64,000 bases of DNA, taken from NCBI GenBank assembly GCA_964579415.1, contig CAZOGW010000001.1:1-64000 (forward strand), read 5' to 3'. Under the pieces are notes generated by a model. The model saw nothing but the letters and a program-made list of their open reading frames with translations. It made no database searches and was not told where the DNA came from. The translations under genes were made by a program, and so were the position numbers. Positions within the stretch are counted from its first letter, which is position 1; each line of letters starts with the position of its first letter. The DNA is from CAZOGW01 sp964579415 (GTDB taxonomy: Bacteria; Actinomycetota; Acidimicrobiia; Spongiisociales; UBA5794). This document shows positions 57,498-64,000 of the stretch, piece after piece.

Positions 57498-58471
57498 TCG
57501 TTGAGCGAGGGATCGAGGGCGTCACGGAGGCCGTCACCGAGAAGGTTGAAGCCGAGCACGGTGATGATGATGGCGAGACCGGGGAAGATCATCAGGTGGG
57601 GGGCGGTGAACACCCGCGCCCGCTCCTGGGCCAGCATGGCTCCCCATTCCGGGGTCGGGGGCTGGGCGCCCAGGCCGAGGAACCCCAGAGCCGCAGCTTC
57701 GAGGATGGCGCCGGCGATGCCCAGCGTGCCGAGGACCACCAGGGGGGTGAGTGCGTTGGGGATGATGCGGCCGAAGAGGATGCGCCACCCCGAGGCTCCC
57801 AGCGCCAGCGACGCGGCCACGTAGTCGATCTCCTTGATGGACAGCACCGAGGCGCGCATCACTCTGGCGTACTGCGGGATGGCGACGATGGCGATGGCGA
57901 GCAGGGCGTTGCGGATGCCGGGACCGAGCACGAACACGATGGCGATGGCGAGGATCAGCGAGGGGAACCCGAGCACCACGTCCATGATGCGCATCAGGGT
58001 GTTGTCGATCCAGCCGCTGACGAACCCGGCGACGGCACCGAGGGTGGCGCCCACCAGGATCGCCAGGAGCACGGTGCTGAACCCCAGCGGCAGGCTCACC
58101 CGGGCGCCGAGGACCACCCGGCTGAACATGTCGCGCACGTTGCCGTCGAGGCCCATCAGGTGCTGGGTGGTCTCGCAGCCGAAGGCGTTCACGCACGGCG
58201 GCGCCCACCGTTCGGCGCCCGGCTCGCCGATGAACTGGAGATCCATCGGGTAGGGGGCGATAAGCGGGGCGAAGACGGCCACCAGGATCATGAAGGTGAC
58301 CAGCCCGAGGCCGACCATGCCCAGCTTGCGGCGGTAGAAGCGGCGCAGGGCGATCCGCCAGACCGACGTCGGGCGGGACAGCAGGCCGGCGGCCTCTGCC
58401 TCGGCCTCGTTGGTCTCGGCGGCCTCGATGGGGTCGGGAACGGGCGGGATGGGGACTTCTTGCGGGGTCAT
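57494..58471 (-). CDS. Oligopeptide-type ABC transporter permease (OppC-like)
   Basis: 325 residues. A cytosolic N-terminus (ETNEAEAEAAGLLSRPTSVWRIALRRFYRRK) is followed by about six membrane segments. The EAA coupling loop is DYVAASLALGASGWRILFGRII. An extracellular insertion with two cysteines (CVNAFGCETTQHLMG) follows the first segment. It overlaps both neighbours by four bases. It forms the channel with the OppB-like permease. Confidence 0.92.
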   Translation of the reverse strand: MTPQEVPIPPVPDPIEAAETNEAEAEAAGLLSRPTSVWRIALRRFYRRKLGMVGLGLVTFMILVAVFAPLIAPYPMDLQFIGEPGAERWAPPCVNAFGCETTQHLMGLDGNVRDMFSRVVLGARVSLPLGFSTVLLAILVGATLGAVAGFVSGWIDNTLMRIMDVVLGFPSLILAIAIVFVLGPGIRNALLAIAIVAIPQYARVMRASVLSIKEIDYVAASLALGASGWRILFGRIIPNALTPLVVLGTLGIAGAILEAAALGFLGLGAQPPTPEWGAMLAQERARVFTAPHLMIFPGLAIIITVLGFNLLGDGLRDALDPSLNE

Positions 58472-59547
58472 TCGATGCGCACCCTCGGGTCGAGGTAGCC
58501 GTAGGAGACGTCGACGACGAGGTTGACCAGCACGTAGGTGGCCGCGATCACCACGGTGAAGCCTTGGATGATGGGGAAGTCACGTGCCGATATGCCCTCG
58601 AACAGGGCGGTGCCGACACCGGCGAGCCCGAAGACCGTCTCGGTGAGCACTGCCCCGCCGAGCAGGCCGCCCAACTGGAGGCCGATGATGGTGACGACGG
58701 GGAGCATGGCGTTGCGCAGGGCGTGGGACCGTACCACGCGACGCTCACTGGCGCCCTTGGCCCGCGCGGTGCGGATGTAGTCCTTCTGGGTCACGTCGAG
58801 CAGGGAGGAGCGGGTCATGCGGGCGATAATCGCCATCGGGATGGTGGCCAGGGTGATGGCGGGCAGGATGAGGTGCCTGATGGAATCCGTCCACACCTCC
58901 CACTGGAAACTGATCATGGCGTTGGTGGTCACCATGTTGGCCACGAACTGCTGGCCGGAAGCGACGACGCCGTTCTCCGACAGCTCCCATCCCCACACCT
59001 CGTAGAACGGCAGCGGCCGCATCCCGGCGGTGAGCCGTCCGGTGGGGGGTAAGAAGAACGGTGTGTCGCGCAGGATGCTGGAAAAGAGGTAGGCGAGGAG
59101 CATCCCCAGCCAGAAGATGGGCATGGAGACTCCCACGTTGGCGACCGCCATGGCTCCCATGTCGACGGCGGAGTTGTGGCGGCGGGCGGCGACGATGCCG
59201 AGCGGGATGCCGATGATGATGGCGATGGTGAGCGCCGCCATGGTGAGCTCCAGGGTCACCGGGAGGCGCTCGAGGAGCATGGTGGAGATGGGGCGGGAGA
59301 AGCGGATCGATTCCCCGAAGTTCCCCGTGAAGACGTCGCCGAGGTAGAGGCCCAGTTGGACCGGGATGGAGCGGTCCAGCCCGTTGGCCGCATTGAACTG
59401 CTCACACTGCTCGGCGGTGGCCCGCTCGCCCAGCATGGCGGTGCACGGTTCCCCCGGGAGCAGGCGGATGAGGATGAAGACCGCTACCAGCACTCCGAGG
59501 AGCACCGGGATGGCGATCAACAGGCGGCGGATGATGTAAGCGATCAT
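58468..59547 (-). CDS. Oligopeptide-type ABC transporter permease (OppB-like)
   Basis: 359 residues. The N-terminal membrane segment (MIAYIIRRLLIAIPVLLGVL) is typical of OppB/DppB. The extracellular loop contains CTAMLGERATAEQCEQF and later the coupling EAA loop DYIRTARAKGASERRVVRSHALRNA. It is 68 bases downstream of the binding-protein gene, with a strong hairpin in the gap, so it may be expressed at a lower level. Confidence 0.93.
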   Translation of the reverse strand: MIAYIIRRLLIAIPVLLGVLVAVFILIRLLPGEPCTAMLGERATAEQCEQFNAANGLDRSIPVQLGLYLGDVFTGNFGESIRFSRPISTMLLERLPVTLELTMAALTIAIIIGIPLGIVAARRHNSAVDMGAMAVANVGVSMPIFWLGMLLAYLFSSILRDTPFFLPPTGRLTAGMRPLPFYEVWGWELSENGVVASGQQFVANMVTTNAMISFQWEVWTDSIRHLILPAITLATIPMAIIARMTRSSLLDVTQKDYIRTARAKGASERRVVRSHALRNAMLPVVTIIGLQLGGLLGGAVLTETVFGLAGVGTALFEGISARDFPIIQGFTVVIAATYVLVNLVVDVSYGYLDPRVRIE

Positions 59548-59556
59548 GGTGTGGAT

Positions 59557-59588
59557 GTGGGGGTGGCCGGAGGACCGGCCACCCCCAC
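59557..59588 (-). terminator. Intercistronic hairpin between the binding protein and permease genes
   Basis: A perfect 14-base inverted repeat (GTGGGGGTGGCCGG at 59557-59570, CCGGCCACCCCCAC at 59575-59588) with loop AGGA. Located just after a binding-protein gene, it may attenuate transcription into the permeases or stabilise the upstream message. Confidence 0.65.
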
Positions 59589-59615
59589 TGGTTCACGCGG
59601 GGTGCGCCTCGGCGC

Positions 59616-61352
59616 CTACCCCTCTGCGTTCATCAACCCACCCCACAGGTAGCCGAAGTACTCGAACACACCGGTGTTGCCCACGTGCAGCGGGTTCGAT
59701 GCGTCGATACCGAGCGACCACGAGGCGACGACGTCGATGGCGTCGAAGGCCGACCCGTCATGGAAGCTGACACCCTGACGCAGGGTGCAGGTCCACACGG
59801 TGCCGTCGTCGTTCGGTTCGCAGGACTCGGCCAGCTTCGGGATCACGGCCCCGTCGAGGCCGTAGCCGTACAGGGACTCGAGGACCTGCTCGCAGGCCGA
59901 CAGCGACTCGCCGTCGGTCTCGTCGGCGCAGAACAGGGAGATGGGCTCGGCGTTCTGGGTGAACACCAGCGTGTCGCCCTCAGGCTGCATCGAGGCGAAC
60001 TGCGGAGCACCGACCGGCGGCACCTGGGCGTTGCCCACGGTGGCCACGGCGGCGTCGGCGGCGGCGCCGTTGGCGATCGGGACCATCGGCACCAGCTCAC
60101 GGATGGCGTTGTTGGCCTCCACGTAGATCGGCTCGGCATCCGCCGGGTCGGGAGTGGCGCCACCCAGAGCCAGCGGCTCGGTGATGGACGGGTCCATCTC
60201 GCCGAACTGGATGTTCTGACCACCGAAGTGGAAGTCGAGGAAGTTGGTGACGTGCGGGTAGTCGGCGCCCCACCCGAGGAGGTGGAGACCGTCGTGCAGG
60301 CCCGCGGCGTTGTTCTCGAGGAACGCACCGGACTCCTGGATCTCGATCTCGGCGGTGATGCCGAGGTTCTCAGCGAGCTGGGTCTGGATCTCCTGGGCCA
60401 CCACGGGCGGCTCGGGCAGGTAGACCCGGAACACGTCACGCAGGAAGATGGTGGTCTCGAACCCGTCGGGGAAGCCGGCCTCTGCGAGCAGGGCGCGCCC
60501 AGCCTCGGGATCGAACTGGTACCACGGTTCACCGACGCAGGCGTTCTCGATCGAGCACGGCGTGAAGAAATCGGACACCGTCGACCCGGTCGGGTAGTAG
60601 GTGTCGATGATCCGCTGCCGGTCGATGCCCATGGCAATCGCCTGACGGACGCGGAGGTCGTCGAACGGCGGGTGCGTGTTGTTCATGCCCACGTAGAACA
60701 CGTTCGGGTTCAGGTCGGGCAGCAGCACCAGGTTGGGGTCACCCTCGATGGTGGGGTAGTCGCTTGCCGCCAGGTTGGTGACGAACTGCGACGTGCCGCT
60801 CTGGAGCTCCAGGATTCGGGCCGTGCTCTCCGTGGCCCAGCGGAACACCAGCGTCGAGAACGACGGCGGAGTTCCCCAGTAGTCCTCGTTGGCGGTGAAG
60901 ACGATCTCCGAGCCGCGGGACCAGCTATCCAGCTTCCACGGACCGGTACCGATCGGGTTCTCCAGCGGGGAGCCGCCGGATGCCTCGAGGTGCTCGGACG
61001 GCTGGATGGCGAACGGGATGAACGCCAACTTGGCGAGGAATGCCGGGTCGGGCGAGCACAGGGTGAACACGACCTCGAACTCGCCGGTGGCCTCGATCGA
61101 CTGGATCTTGCCGCCGTAGTCGCAGCTCTCGACCCCGACGGAGGCGAGCGACTCGGTGGGCGGGGCCTCGGTGTCGTCGGTTCCGGCCGTCGTGTCAGGA
61201 GCCGCGGTGGTGTCGGCGGCCGCGGTCGTATCGGGCGCCGCGGTCGTCGCTTCGGGGGTGCCAGTGGTGTCTGTCGGCTCGTCCTCGCCGCCACAGGCGG
61301 CGGCAACGAGCGCTAGCAGCATCATTACCACTAGCCAGCGGAATCGCTTCAT
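59616..61352 (-). CDS. Circularly permuted family 5 solute-binding lipoprotein
   Basis: 578 residues with a lipobox (LVAAACGG, Cys20) and a Thr/Pro/Ala-rich stalk to about residue 68. The mature domain starts with what is normally the middle of SBP_bac_5 proteins (GEFEVVFTLCSPDPAFLAKL, then NPIGTGPWKLDSW) and runs to the usual end (IYVEANNAIRELVPMVPIA). Only then does it continue with the usual N-terminal segment, at about 459-578: GDTLVFTQNAEPISL, LESLYGYGLDGAVIPKLAES, TLRQGVSFHDGSAFDAIDVV. All secondary elements are present once, so this is a permutation, not a truncation. It should bind peptides or similar ligands for the adjacent permeases. Confidence 0.9.
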   Translation of the reverse strand: MKRFRWLVVMMLLALVAAACGGEDEPTDTTGTPEATTAAPDTTAAADTTAAPDTTAGTDDTEAPPTESLASVGVESCDYGGKIQSIEATGEFEVVFTLCSPDPAFLAKLAFIPFAIQPSEHLEASGGSPLENPIGTGPWKLDSWSRGSEIVFTANEDYWGTPPSFSTLVFRWATESTARILELQSGTSQFVTNLAASDYPTIEGDPNLVLLPDLNPNVFYVGMNNTHPPFDDLRVRQAIAMGIDRQRIIDTYYPTGSTVSDFFTPCSIENACVGEPWYQFDPEAGRALLAEAGFPDGFETTIFLRDVFRVYLPEPPVVAQEIQTQLAENLGITAEIEIQESGAFLENNAAGLHDGLHLLGWGADYPHVTNFLDFHFGGQNIQFGEMDPSITEPLALGGATPDPADAEPIYVEANNAIRELVPMVPIANGAAADAAVATVGNAQVPPVGAPQFASMQPEGDTLVFTQNAEPISLFCADETDGESLSACEQVLESLYGYGLDGAVIPKLAESCEPNDDGTVWTCTLRQGVSFHDGSAFDAIDVVASWSLGIDASNPLHVGNTGVFEYFGYLWGGLMNAEG

Positions 61353-61589
61353 AAAAGATCCCTTCCTTCTCTCCTGTTAAGGGTGACGATCTCGCGACTC
61401 GGTTGGGCAGAGTCGCGCGTTCGCTCACCATCACGCTAATCGCCGCGGACCCGCCGCGCATAGTCGCGTGTGGTGTCCGCTTCGGGCCAGGGCGGCGGGC
61501 ACGTGCTCAGTCCCGGTACTTCCGTACAATGCAGCGGTACCCGAGGAGCCGGGGCCTCCTTGAAGTGGGCGGCCCGACGTGGAGACAGA

Positions 61590-62513
61590 GTGACAGACCG
61601 CTACGACCCCAACGATCCGCTCGCCGACATCGAGCCCTACCAGACCGGCCCGGTGCGGCAGACCCCGCAGCACCAACCGGCCCACGGTGGGGGCTACGGC
61701 ACCACGCCCAACCGGTCGCCGCTGCTGACCGGCCTGGTGCTGGCGCTGCTGCTGGTGGTGGTGAGCATCGCCCTCTTCCAACTCCTCGGGGCCGACGGCG
61801 ACGAGGTCGCCGGATCCACCCAGCCCCCCGCCGACACGGGCGTCCCCGGCACCACGCTCGCCGGCGAGGAAGGTGACGGCTCCACCACCGCCCCCGACGA
61901 CTCAGGTGCCGAGACGACCGAGACCGAATCCACGCTGGCCGATGGCAATGGCGGGACGTCTGTGGAGACCGGCGCCGGCCAGCCCTACGAGGCCGTAGGC
62001 GACCCCATCCCCGTGGCCAACCTGCAGCTCGCGGTCGACGGCGTCGGCGAGATCCAGTTCGGTACCCCGGCCGAGTCCGCCATCGGGCGCCTGGTGTCCA
62101 GCCTGGGCGAACCCGAGTCCGACACCGGGGTCCAGGTCTCCGACGGTACCTGGGGAACGTGCGCCGGGGAGAGCGAGCGCATCGTGCGCTGGGGACCGTT
62201 CGCCGCCATCGTCGCCGTCGACCCCGACGGCACCGAGACGTTCGCCGGCTACCGCTTCGACCTCTCCTACGGGCTGAGCCAGCCGGCGGTGGACATGGCG
62301 ACCCTGAGCGGCCTGCAGGCGGGCGAGTCCTACCGCCGCCTCGGCCAGATCTACGAAGGTTTCGAGATCACCCAGGAACAGGACGACGACCTCGGCGGCC
62401 TGGTGTGGAAGCTGAGCAGCACCAACACCGGCAACCTCCTCCTCTGGGGACCTCTCACCGCCGAAGAAACCGTGAGAGGCATCTACGCGCCCGACGCCTG
62501 TGGACGGTTCTGA
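61590..62513 (+). CDS. Single-pass membrane protein with the unknown disulfide-like C-terminal domain
   Basis: 307 residues from a GTG at 61590 (GGAGACAG upstream). A cytosolic N-terminus rich in Pro and Gln precedes a membrane segment (LLTGLVLALLLVVVSIALFQLLG, about 45-67) and a Thr/Glu-rich stalk. Residues 150-307 match the C-terminal domain of the protein at 51459-53339: FGTPAESAIGRLVSSLGEP, C-AGE, VRWGPFAAIVA, GYRF, LSGLQAGESY, LLLWGPLTAEE and a final cysteine. The domain is unrecognised. A heptamer array starts at the base after the stop. Confidence 0.75.
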   Translation: MTDRYDPNDPLADIEPYQTGPVRQTPQHQPAHGGGYGTTPNRSPLLTGLVLALLLVVVSIALFQLLGADGDEVAGSTQPPADTGVPGTTLAGEEGDGSTTAPDDSGAETTETESTLADGNGGTSVETGAGQPYEAVGDPIPVANLQLAVDGVGEIQFGTPAESAIGRLVSSLGEPESDTGVQVSDGTWGTCAGESERIVRWGPFAAIVAVDPDGTETFAGYRFDLSYGLSQPAVDMATLSGLQAGESYRRLGQIYEGFEITQEQDDDLGGLVWKLSSTNTGNLLLWGPLTAEETVRGIYAPDACGRF

Positions 62514-62555
62514 CGTATTCCGTATTCCGTATTCCGTATCACGTATTACGCCTAG
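62514..62555. repeat. Heptanucleotide array CGTATTC x3 with variants
   Basis: Six units in register starting at the base after the stop codon: CGTATTC x3, CGTATCA, CGTATTA, CGCCTAG. The GTAC core is changed to GTAT here, but phase and length hold. Confidence 0.85.
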
Positions 62556-62644
62556 CGTCCCAACGCCGAGTCTCGGACCCTCCCGACCTGATCCAACCGC
62601 CACCCTCCCTGCCAAAGCACCCGCAACGCGTTCACCCTTCTTCC

Positions 62645-62689
62645 CGTGATACGTGATACGTGATACGTAGTACATAATACGTAGTACGC
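62645..62689. repeat. Heptanucleotide array CGTGATA x3 with variants
   Basis: Six units in register: CGTGATA x3, CGTAGTA, CATAATA, CGTAGTA, then CGC. It lies 90 bases from the previous array and about 47 bases before the next gene. Confidence 0.85.
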
Positions 62690-62721
62690 TTCCCATCAAG
62701 ATCGCCCCACGGGCCACCGGC

Positions 62722-62727
62722 TAAGCT
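62722..62727 (+). promoter_or_regulatory. Probable -10 box (TAAGCT) for a leaderless transcript
   Basis: TAAGCT ends eight bases before the ATG at 62736; no ribosome site is seen. Confidence 0.4.
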
Positions 62728-62735
62728 CACCCTCC

Positions 62736-63452
62736 ATGAAGAACCGCATCCGGGCCGTGATGTACGGCGCCACCGCTGGAGCCGTGCTGGGACTGGTGGG
62801 CATGGCCGTGGCCGGGGGCCGCTTCGGGCTGGGGGCGGCGGTGGCGGTGCCCGTGGCCGGGGGGACGCTGGCACGGGGCGTCTTCGTAGCCTCCACCGGC
62901 GGGCTGTACCTCATCGTGATCGTGGTCGCGGCACTGGGCGGCCTCCTCGTGGCCGGGGCCACCTTCGCCATAGGCACCGAGAGCGAACCGGAGTCCGAGC
63001 GCTTCCCGCTCCGCTACCTGCTCCCCGCTGCCGCCTTCGTCAGCGGCGCAGCCGGCTATGTGATCCTCAGGGCGGGGCTGGGCGGCTGGGGTGACATCCA
63101 GGCGGGCGTGTTGACCATCCCCATCATCTCGCTGGTCCTCGTCCTCGCCGTCGCAGGCGCCGTCGCCGGCGCCGTCACCGCCGATGTGGTCGATCGCCTG
63201 GCGCGTCCCAGCCTGCTCGGGCTCGGAGGCAAGGCGTGGCCGACCAGCCCGACGGCACTGATGGGCGAGGTGGTGCGGGCGATGGGGACGCCGGTGGTGT
63301 CCCTGATCCTCATCGCAGGGTTCGCCATCAGCCTGGCCCAGCTTCTTCTCGCCGTCGGGGGCAACGTGGCGGTGGCGATCTTCTCCGTGGTGGCGGCCCT
63401 CATCCTGGGAGTAGCCGCCCTCGCCGCCTACCGCCCCTGGGCGAGAACGTAG
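62736..63452 (+). CDS. Multi-pass membrane protein of unknown function
   Basis: 238 residues with about six hydrophobic segments (GATAGAVLGLVGMAVAGG; LYLIVIVVAALGGLLVAG; LLPAAAFVSGAAGYVIL; ISLVLVLAVAGAVAGAV; VSLILIAGFAISLAQLL; VAIFSVVAALILGVAAL). No charged or metal-binding motif stands out. I recognise no family. The last codons (RT-stop) run into a heptamer array, whose first unit supplies the TAG stop codon. Confidence 0.7.
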   Translation: MKNRIRAVMYGATAGAVLGLVGMAVAGGRFGLGAAVAVPVAGGTLARGVFVASTGGLYLIVIVVAALGGLLVAGATFAIGTESEPESERFPLRYLLPAAAFVSGAAGYVILRAGLGGWGDIQAGVLTIPIISLVLVLAVAGAVAGAVTADVVDRLARPSLLGLGGKAWPTSPTALMGEVVRAMGTPVVSLILIAGFAISLAQLLLAVGGNVAVAIFSVVAALILGVAALAAYRPWART

Positions 63453-63504
63453 TATGTACTAGGTACTAGGTACTAGGTTTGGCGTAGTACTTAGTACTTC
63501 CTAA
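63449..63504. repeat. Eight-unit heptamer array at a convergent junction
   Basis: Eight heptamers in strict register: GTAGTAT, GTACTAG x3, GTTTGGC, GTAGTAC, TTAGTAC, TTCCTAA. It spans the whole space between two convergent genes and contains the stop codons of both (63450-63452 on plus, 63501-63503 on minus). Confidence 0.88.
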
Positions 63505-63812
63505 GCGTCGTCTACCGCCAGCGCCGACCAGGTGCCGTCGTCCAATTCTTCGTAGCGCACTTCTACCGGCTCGCCGGAGCGGAGGTGGTCGCGCAGATGG
63601 CTCAGGTTGGCGGTGCCGTGGAAGAGCACGCCCGCCGCCGGGTGGAAGGTGTGGTCGGTGCCGTCGGGAAGCCTGAGCACGAACGACTCGACGTTGGTGA
63701 GGTCCCCCACCACGTCGATGACCACCCCGGTGACGGTGTCGTCGTCGGTGCCGCTGCACGCGGTCACGCCGAGGGCGGCAATCAGCATCAGGGCGGCGGC
63801 GCGGGCCTTCAC
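63501..63812 (-). CDS. Small lipoprotein of unknown function
   Basis: 103 residues from a GTG at 63812 that overlaps the upstream stop by four bases. The signal segment MKARAAALMLIAALGVTACSG ends in a lipobox. The mature part is beta-rich (VTGVVIDVVGDLTNVESFVLRL, HTFHPAAGVLFH) and resembles small OB-fold-like periplasmic domains, but I cannot assign a family. Coupling to the CtaG-like gene suggests a link to respiratory-complex assembly or copper handling; this is context only. Confidence 0.65.
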   Translation of the reverse strand: MKARAAALMLIAALGVTACSGTDDDTVTGVVIDVVGDLTNVESFVLRLPDGTDHTFHPAAGVLFHGTANLSHLRDHLRSGEPVEVRYEELDDGTWSALAVDDA

Positions 63813-64000
63813 GCCGAGGGTTTGACCATGCGCTCGGGCCGGTTGAGTGCCTTCTCGTCCGACCACCAGGTGAAGAAGACCGCGGCGATGAAGCCCCACA
63901 GAACGAACCCGCCGAAGATCTTCATGATGAGGCCCGCCACGATCTGGTCGGTGAGCGGGTCGAGGCCCCACAGCCGGGGCAGGGTCTCGTACACCTTGTA
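63809..64000 (-). CDS. CtaG-like cytochrome c oxidase assembly protein, partial (C-terminal end)
   Basis: The 63 C-terminal residues run off the window edge; the 5' part is missing. The sequence PRLWGLDPLTDQIVAGLIMK followed by a membrane segment (IFGGFVLWGFIAAVFFTWW) matches the C-terminus of caa3-type CtaG membrane proteins, which assist heme-copper oxidase assembly. It is assigned from a short segment only. Confidence 0.6.
   Translation of the reverse strand, partial: YKVYETLPRLWGLDPLTDQIVAGLIMKIFGGFVLWGFIAAVFFTWWSDEKALNRPERMVKPSA

Overview
This 64 kb window is one scaffolded piece of a very GC-rich actinobacterial chromosome. It contains three runs of N, at 12669-12768, 40885-40984 and 56909-56918, so it is probably a draft or metagenome-assembled genome. 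The GC bias, form II CO-dehydrogenase-like operon, LCP cell-wall protein, VTC/DUF4956/CotH cluster, Thr-rich lipoprotein stalks and frequent leaderless promoters suggest Actinomycetota, perhaps class Acidimicrobiia; the class is inference. I recognise no rRNA, tRNA, insertion sequence, prophage or CRISPR array. Genes are densely packed: the longest non-coding stretch outside the N runs is about 280 bases (25544-25823).

Layout. 162-4005: an acyl-ACP-reductase-like enzyme, a type II NADH dehydrogenase and an M20 peptidase. 4074-12398: valS, lon, a secreted ThuA-domain protein, a membrane-anchored unknown and a sulfotransferase. 12437-21606: one gene for a secreted protein of about 3000 residues, with Ig-like, PKD and cadherin-like modules, an embedded alpha/beta-hydrolase domain and C-terminal RTX-type nonapeptides. 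21817-30296: a form II molybdenum hydroxylase system, coxD-coxE-xdhC (split in two)-coxG-coxS-coxL-coxM, punctuated by two VapBC toxin-antitoxin pairs. 31077-37733: xseA/xseB, a ClC-CBS-TrkA_C protein, a class V aminotransferase, mannose-1-phosphate guanylyltransferase and a small membrane protein. 37908-49147: MarR regulator, HerA-like ATPase, CBS protein, two-component system, YceI protein, the VTC/DUF4956/CotH group and a sigma-70 factor. 49380-55329: DUF255 protein, a zinc-ribbon membrane protein and a P-loop/LCP fusion. 55522-61352: an oligopeptide-type ABC transporter whose binding protein is circularly permuted. 61590-64000: membrane proteins, a lipoprotein and the end of a CtaG-like gene.

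The most unusual signals are three. First, tandem heptanucleotide arrays of the form GTAC plus three variable bases occur throughout the intergenic regions. They occupy eight of the nine convergent gene junctions (one inferred across an N run, some degenerate); several form long hairpins and some supply the stop codon of the neighbouring gene. Second, the solute-binding protein at 59616-61352 has its family's N-terminal segment moved to the C-terminus. Third, a membrane protein fuses a P-loop domain lacking the usual lysine to an extracellular LCP domain. The gene before it shares an unrecognised disulfide-like extracytoplasmic domain with the protein at 61590-62513.

Functionally the window mixes housekeeping (valS, lon, xseAB, a sigma factor) with envelope biogenesis (ManC, LCP, sulfotransferase, giant adhesin) and energy metabolism (NDH-2, molybdenum hydroxylase, CtaG).
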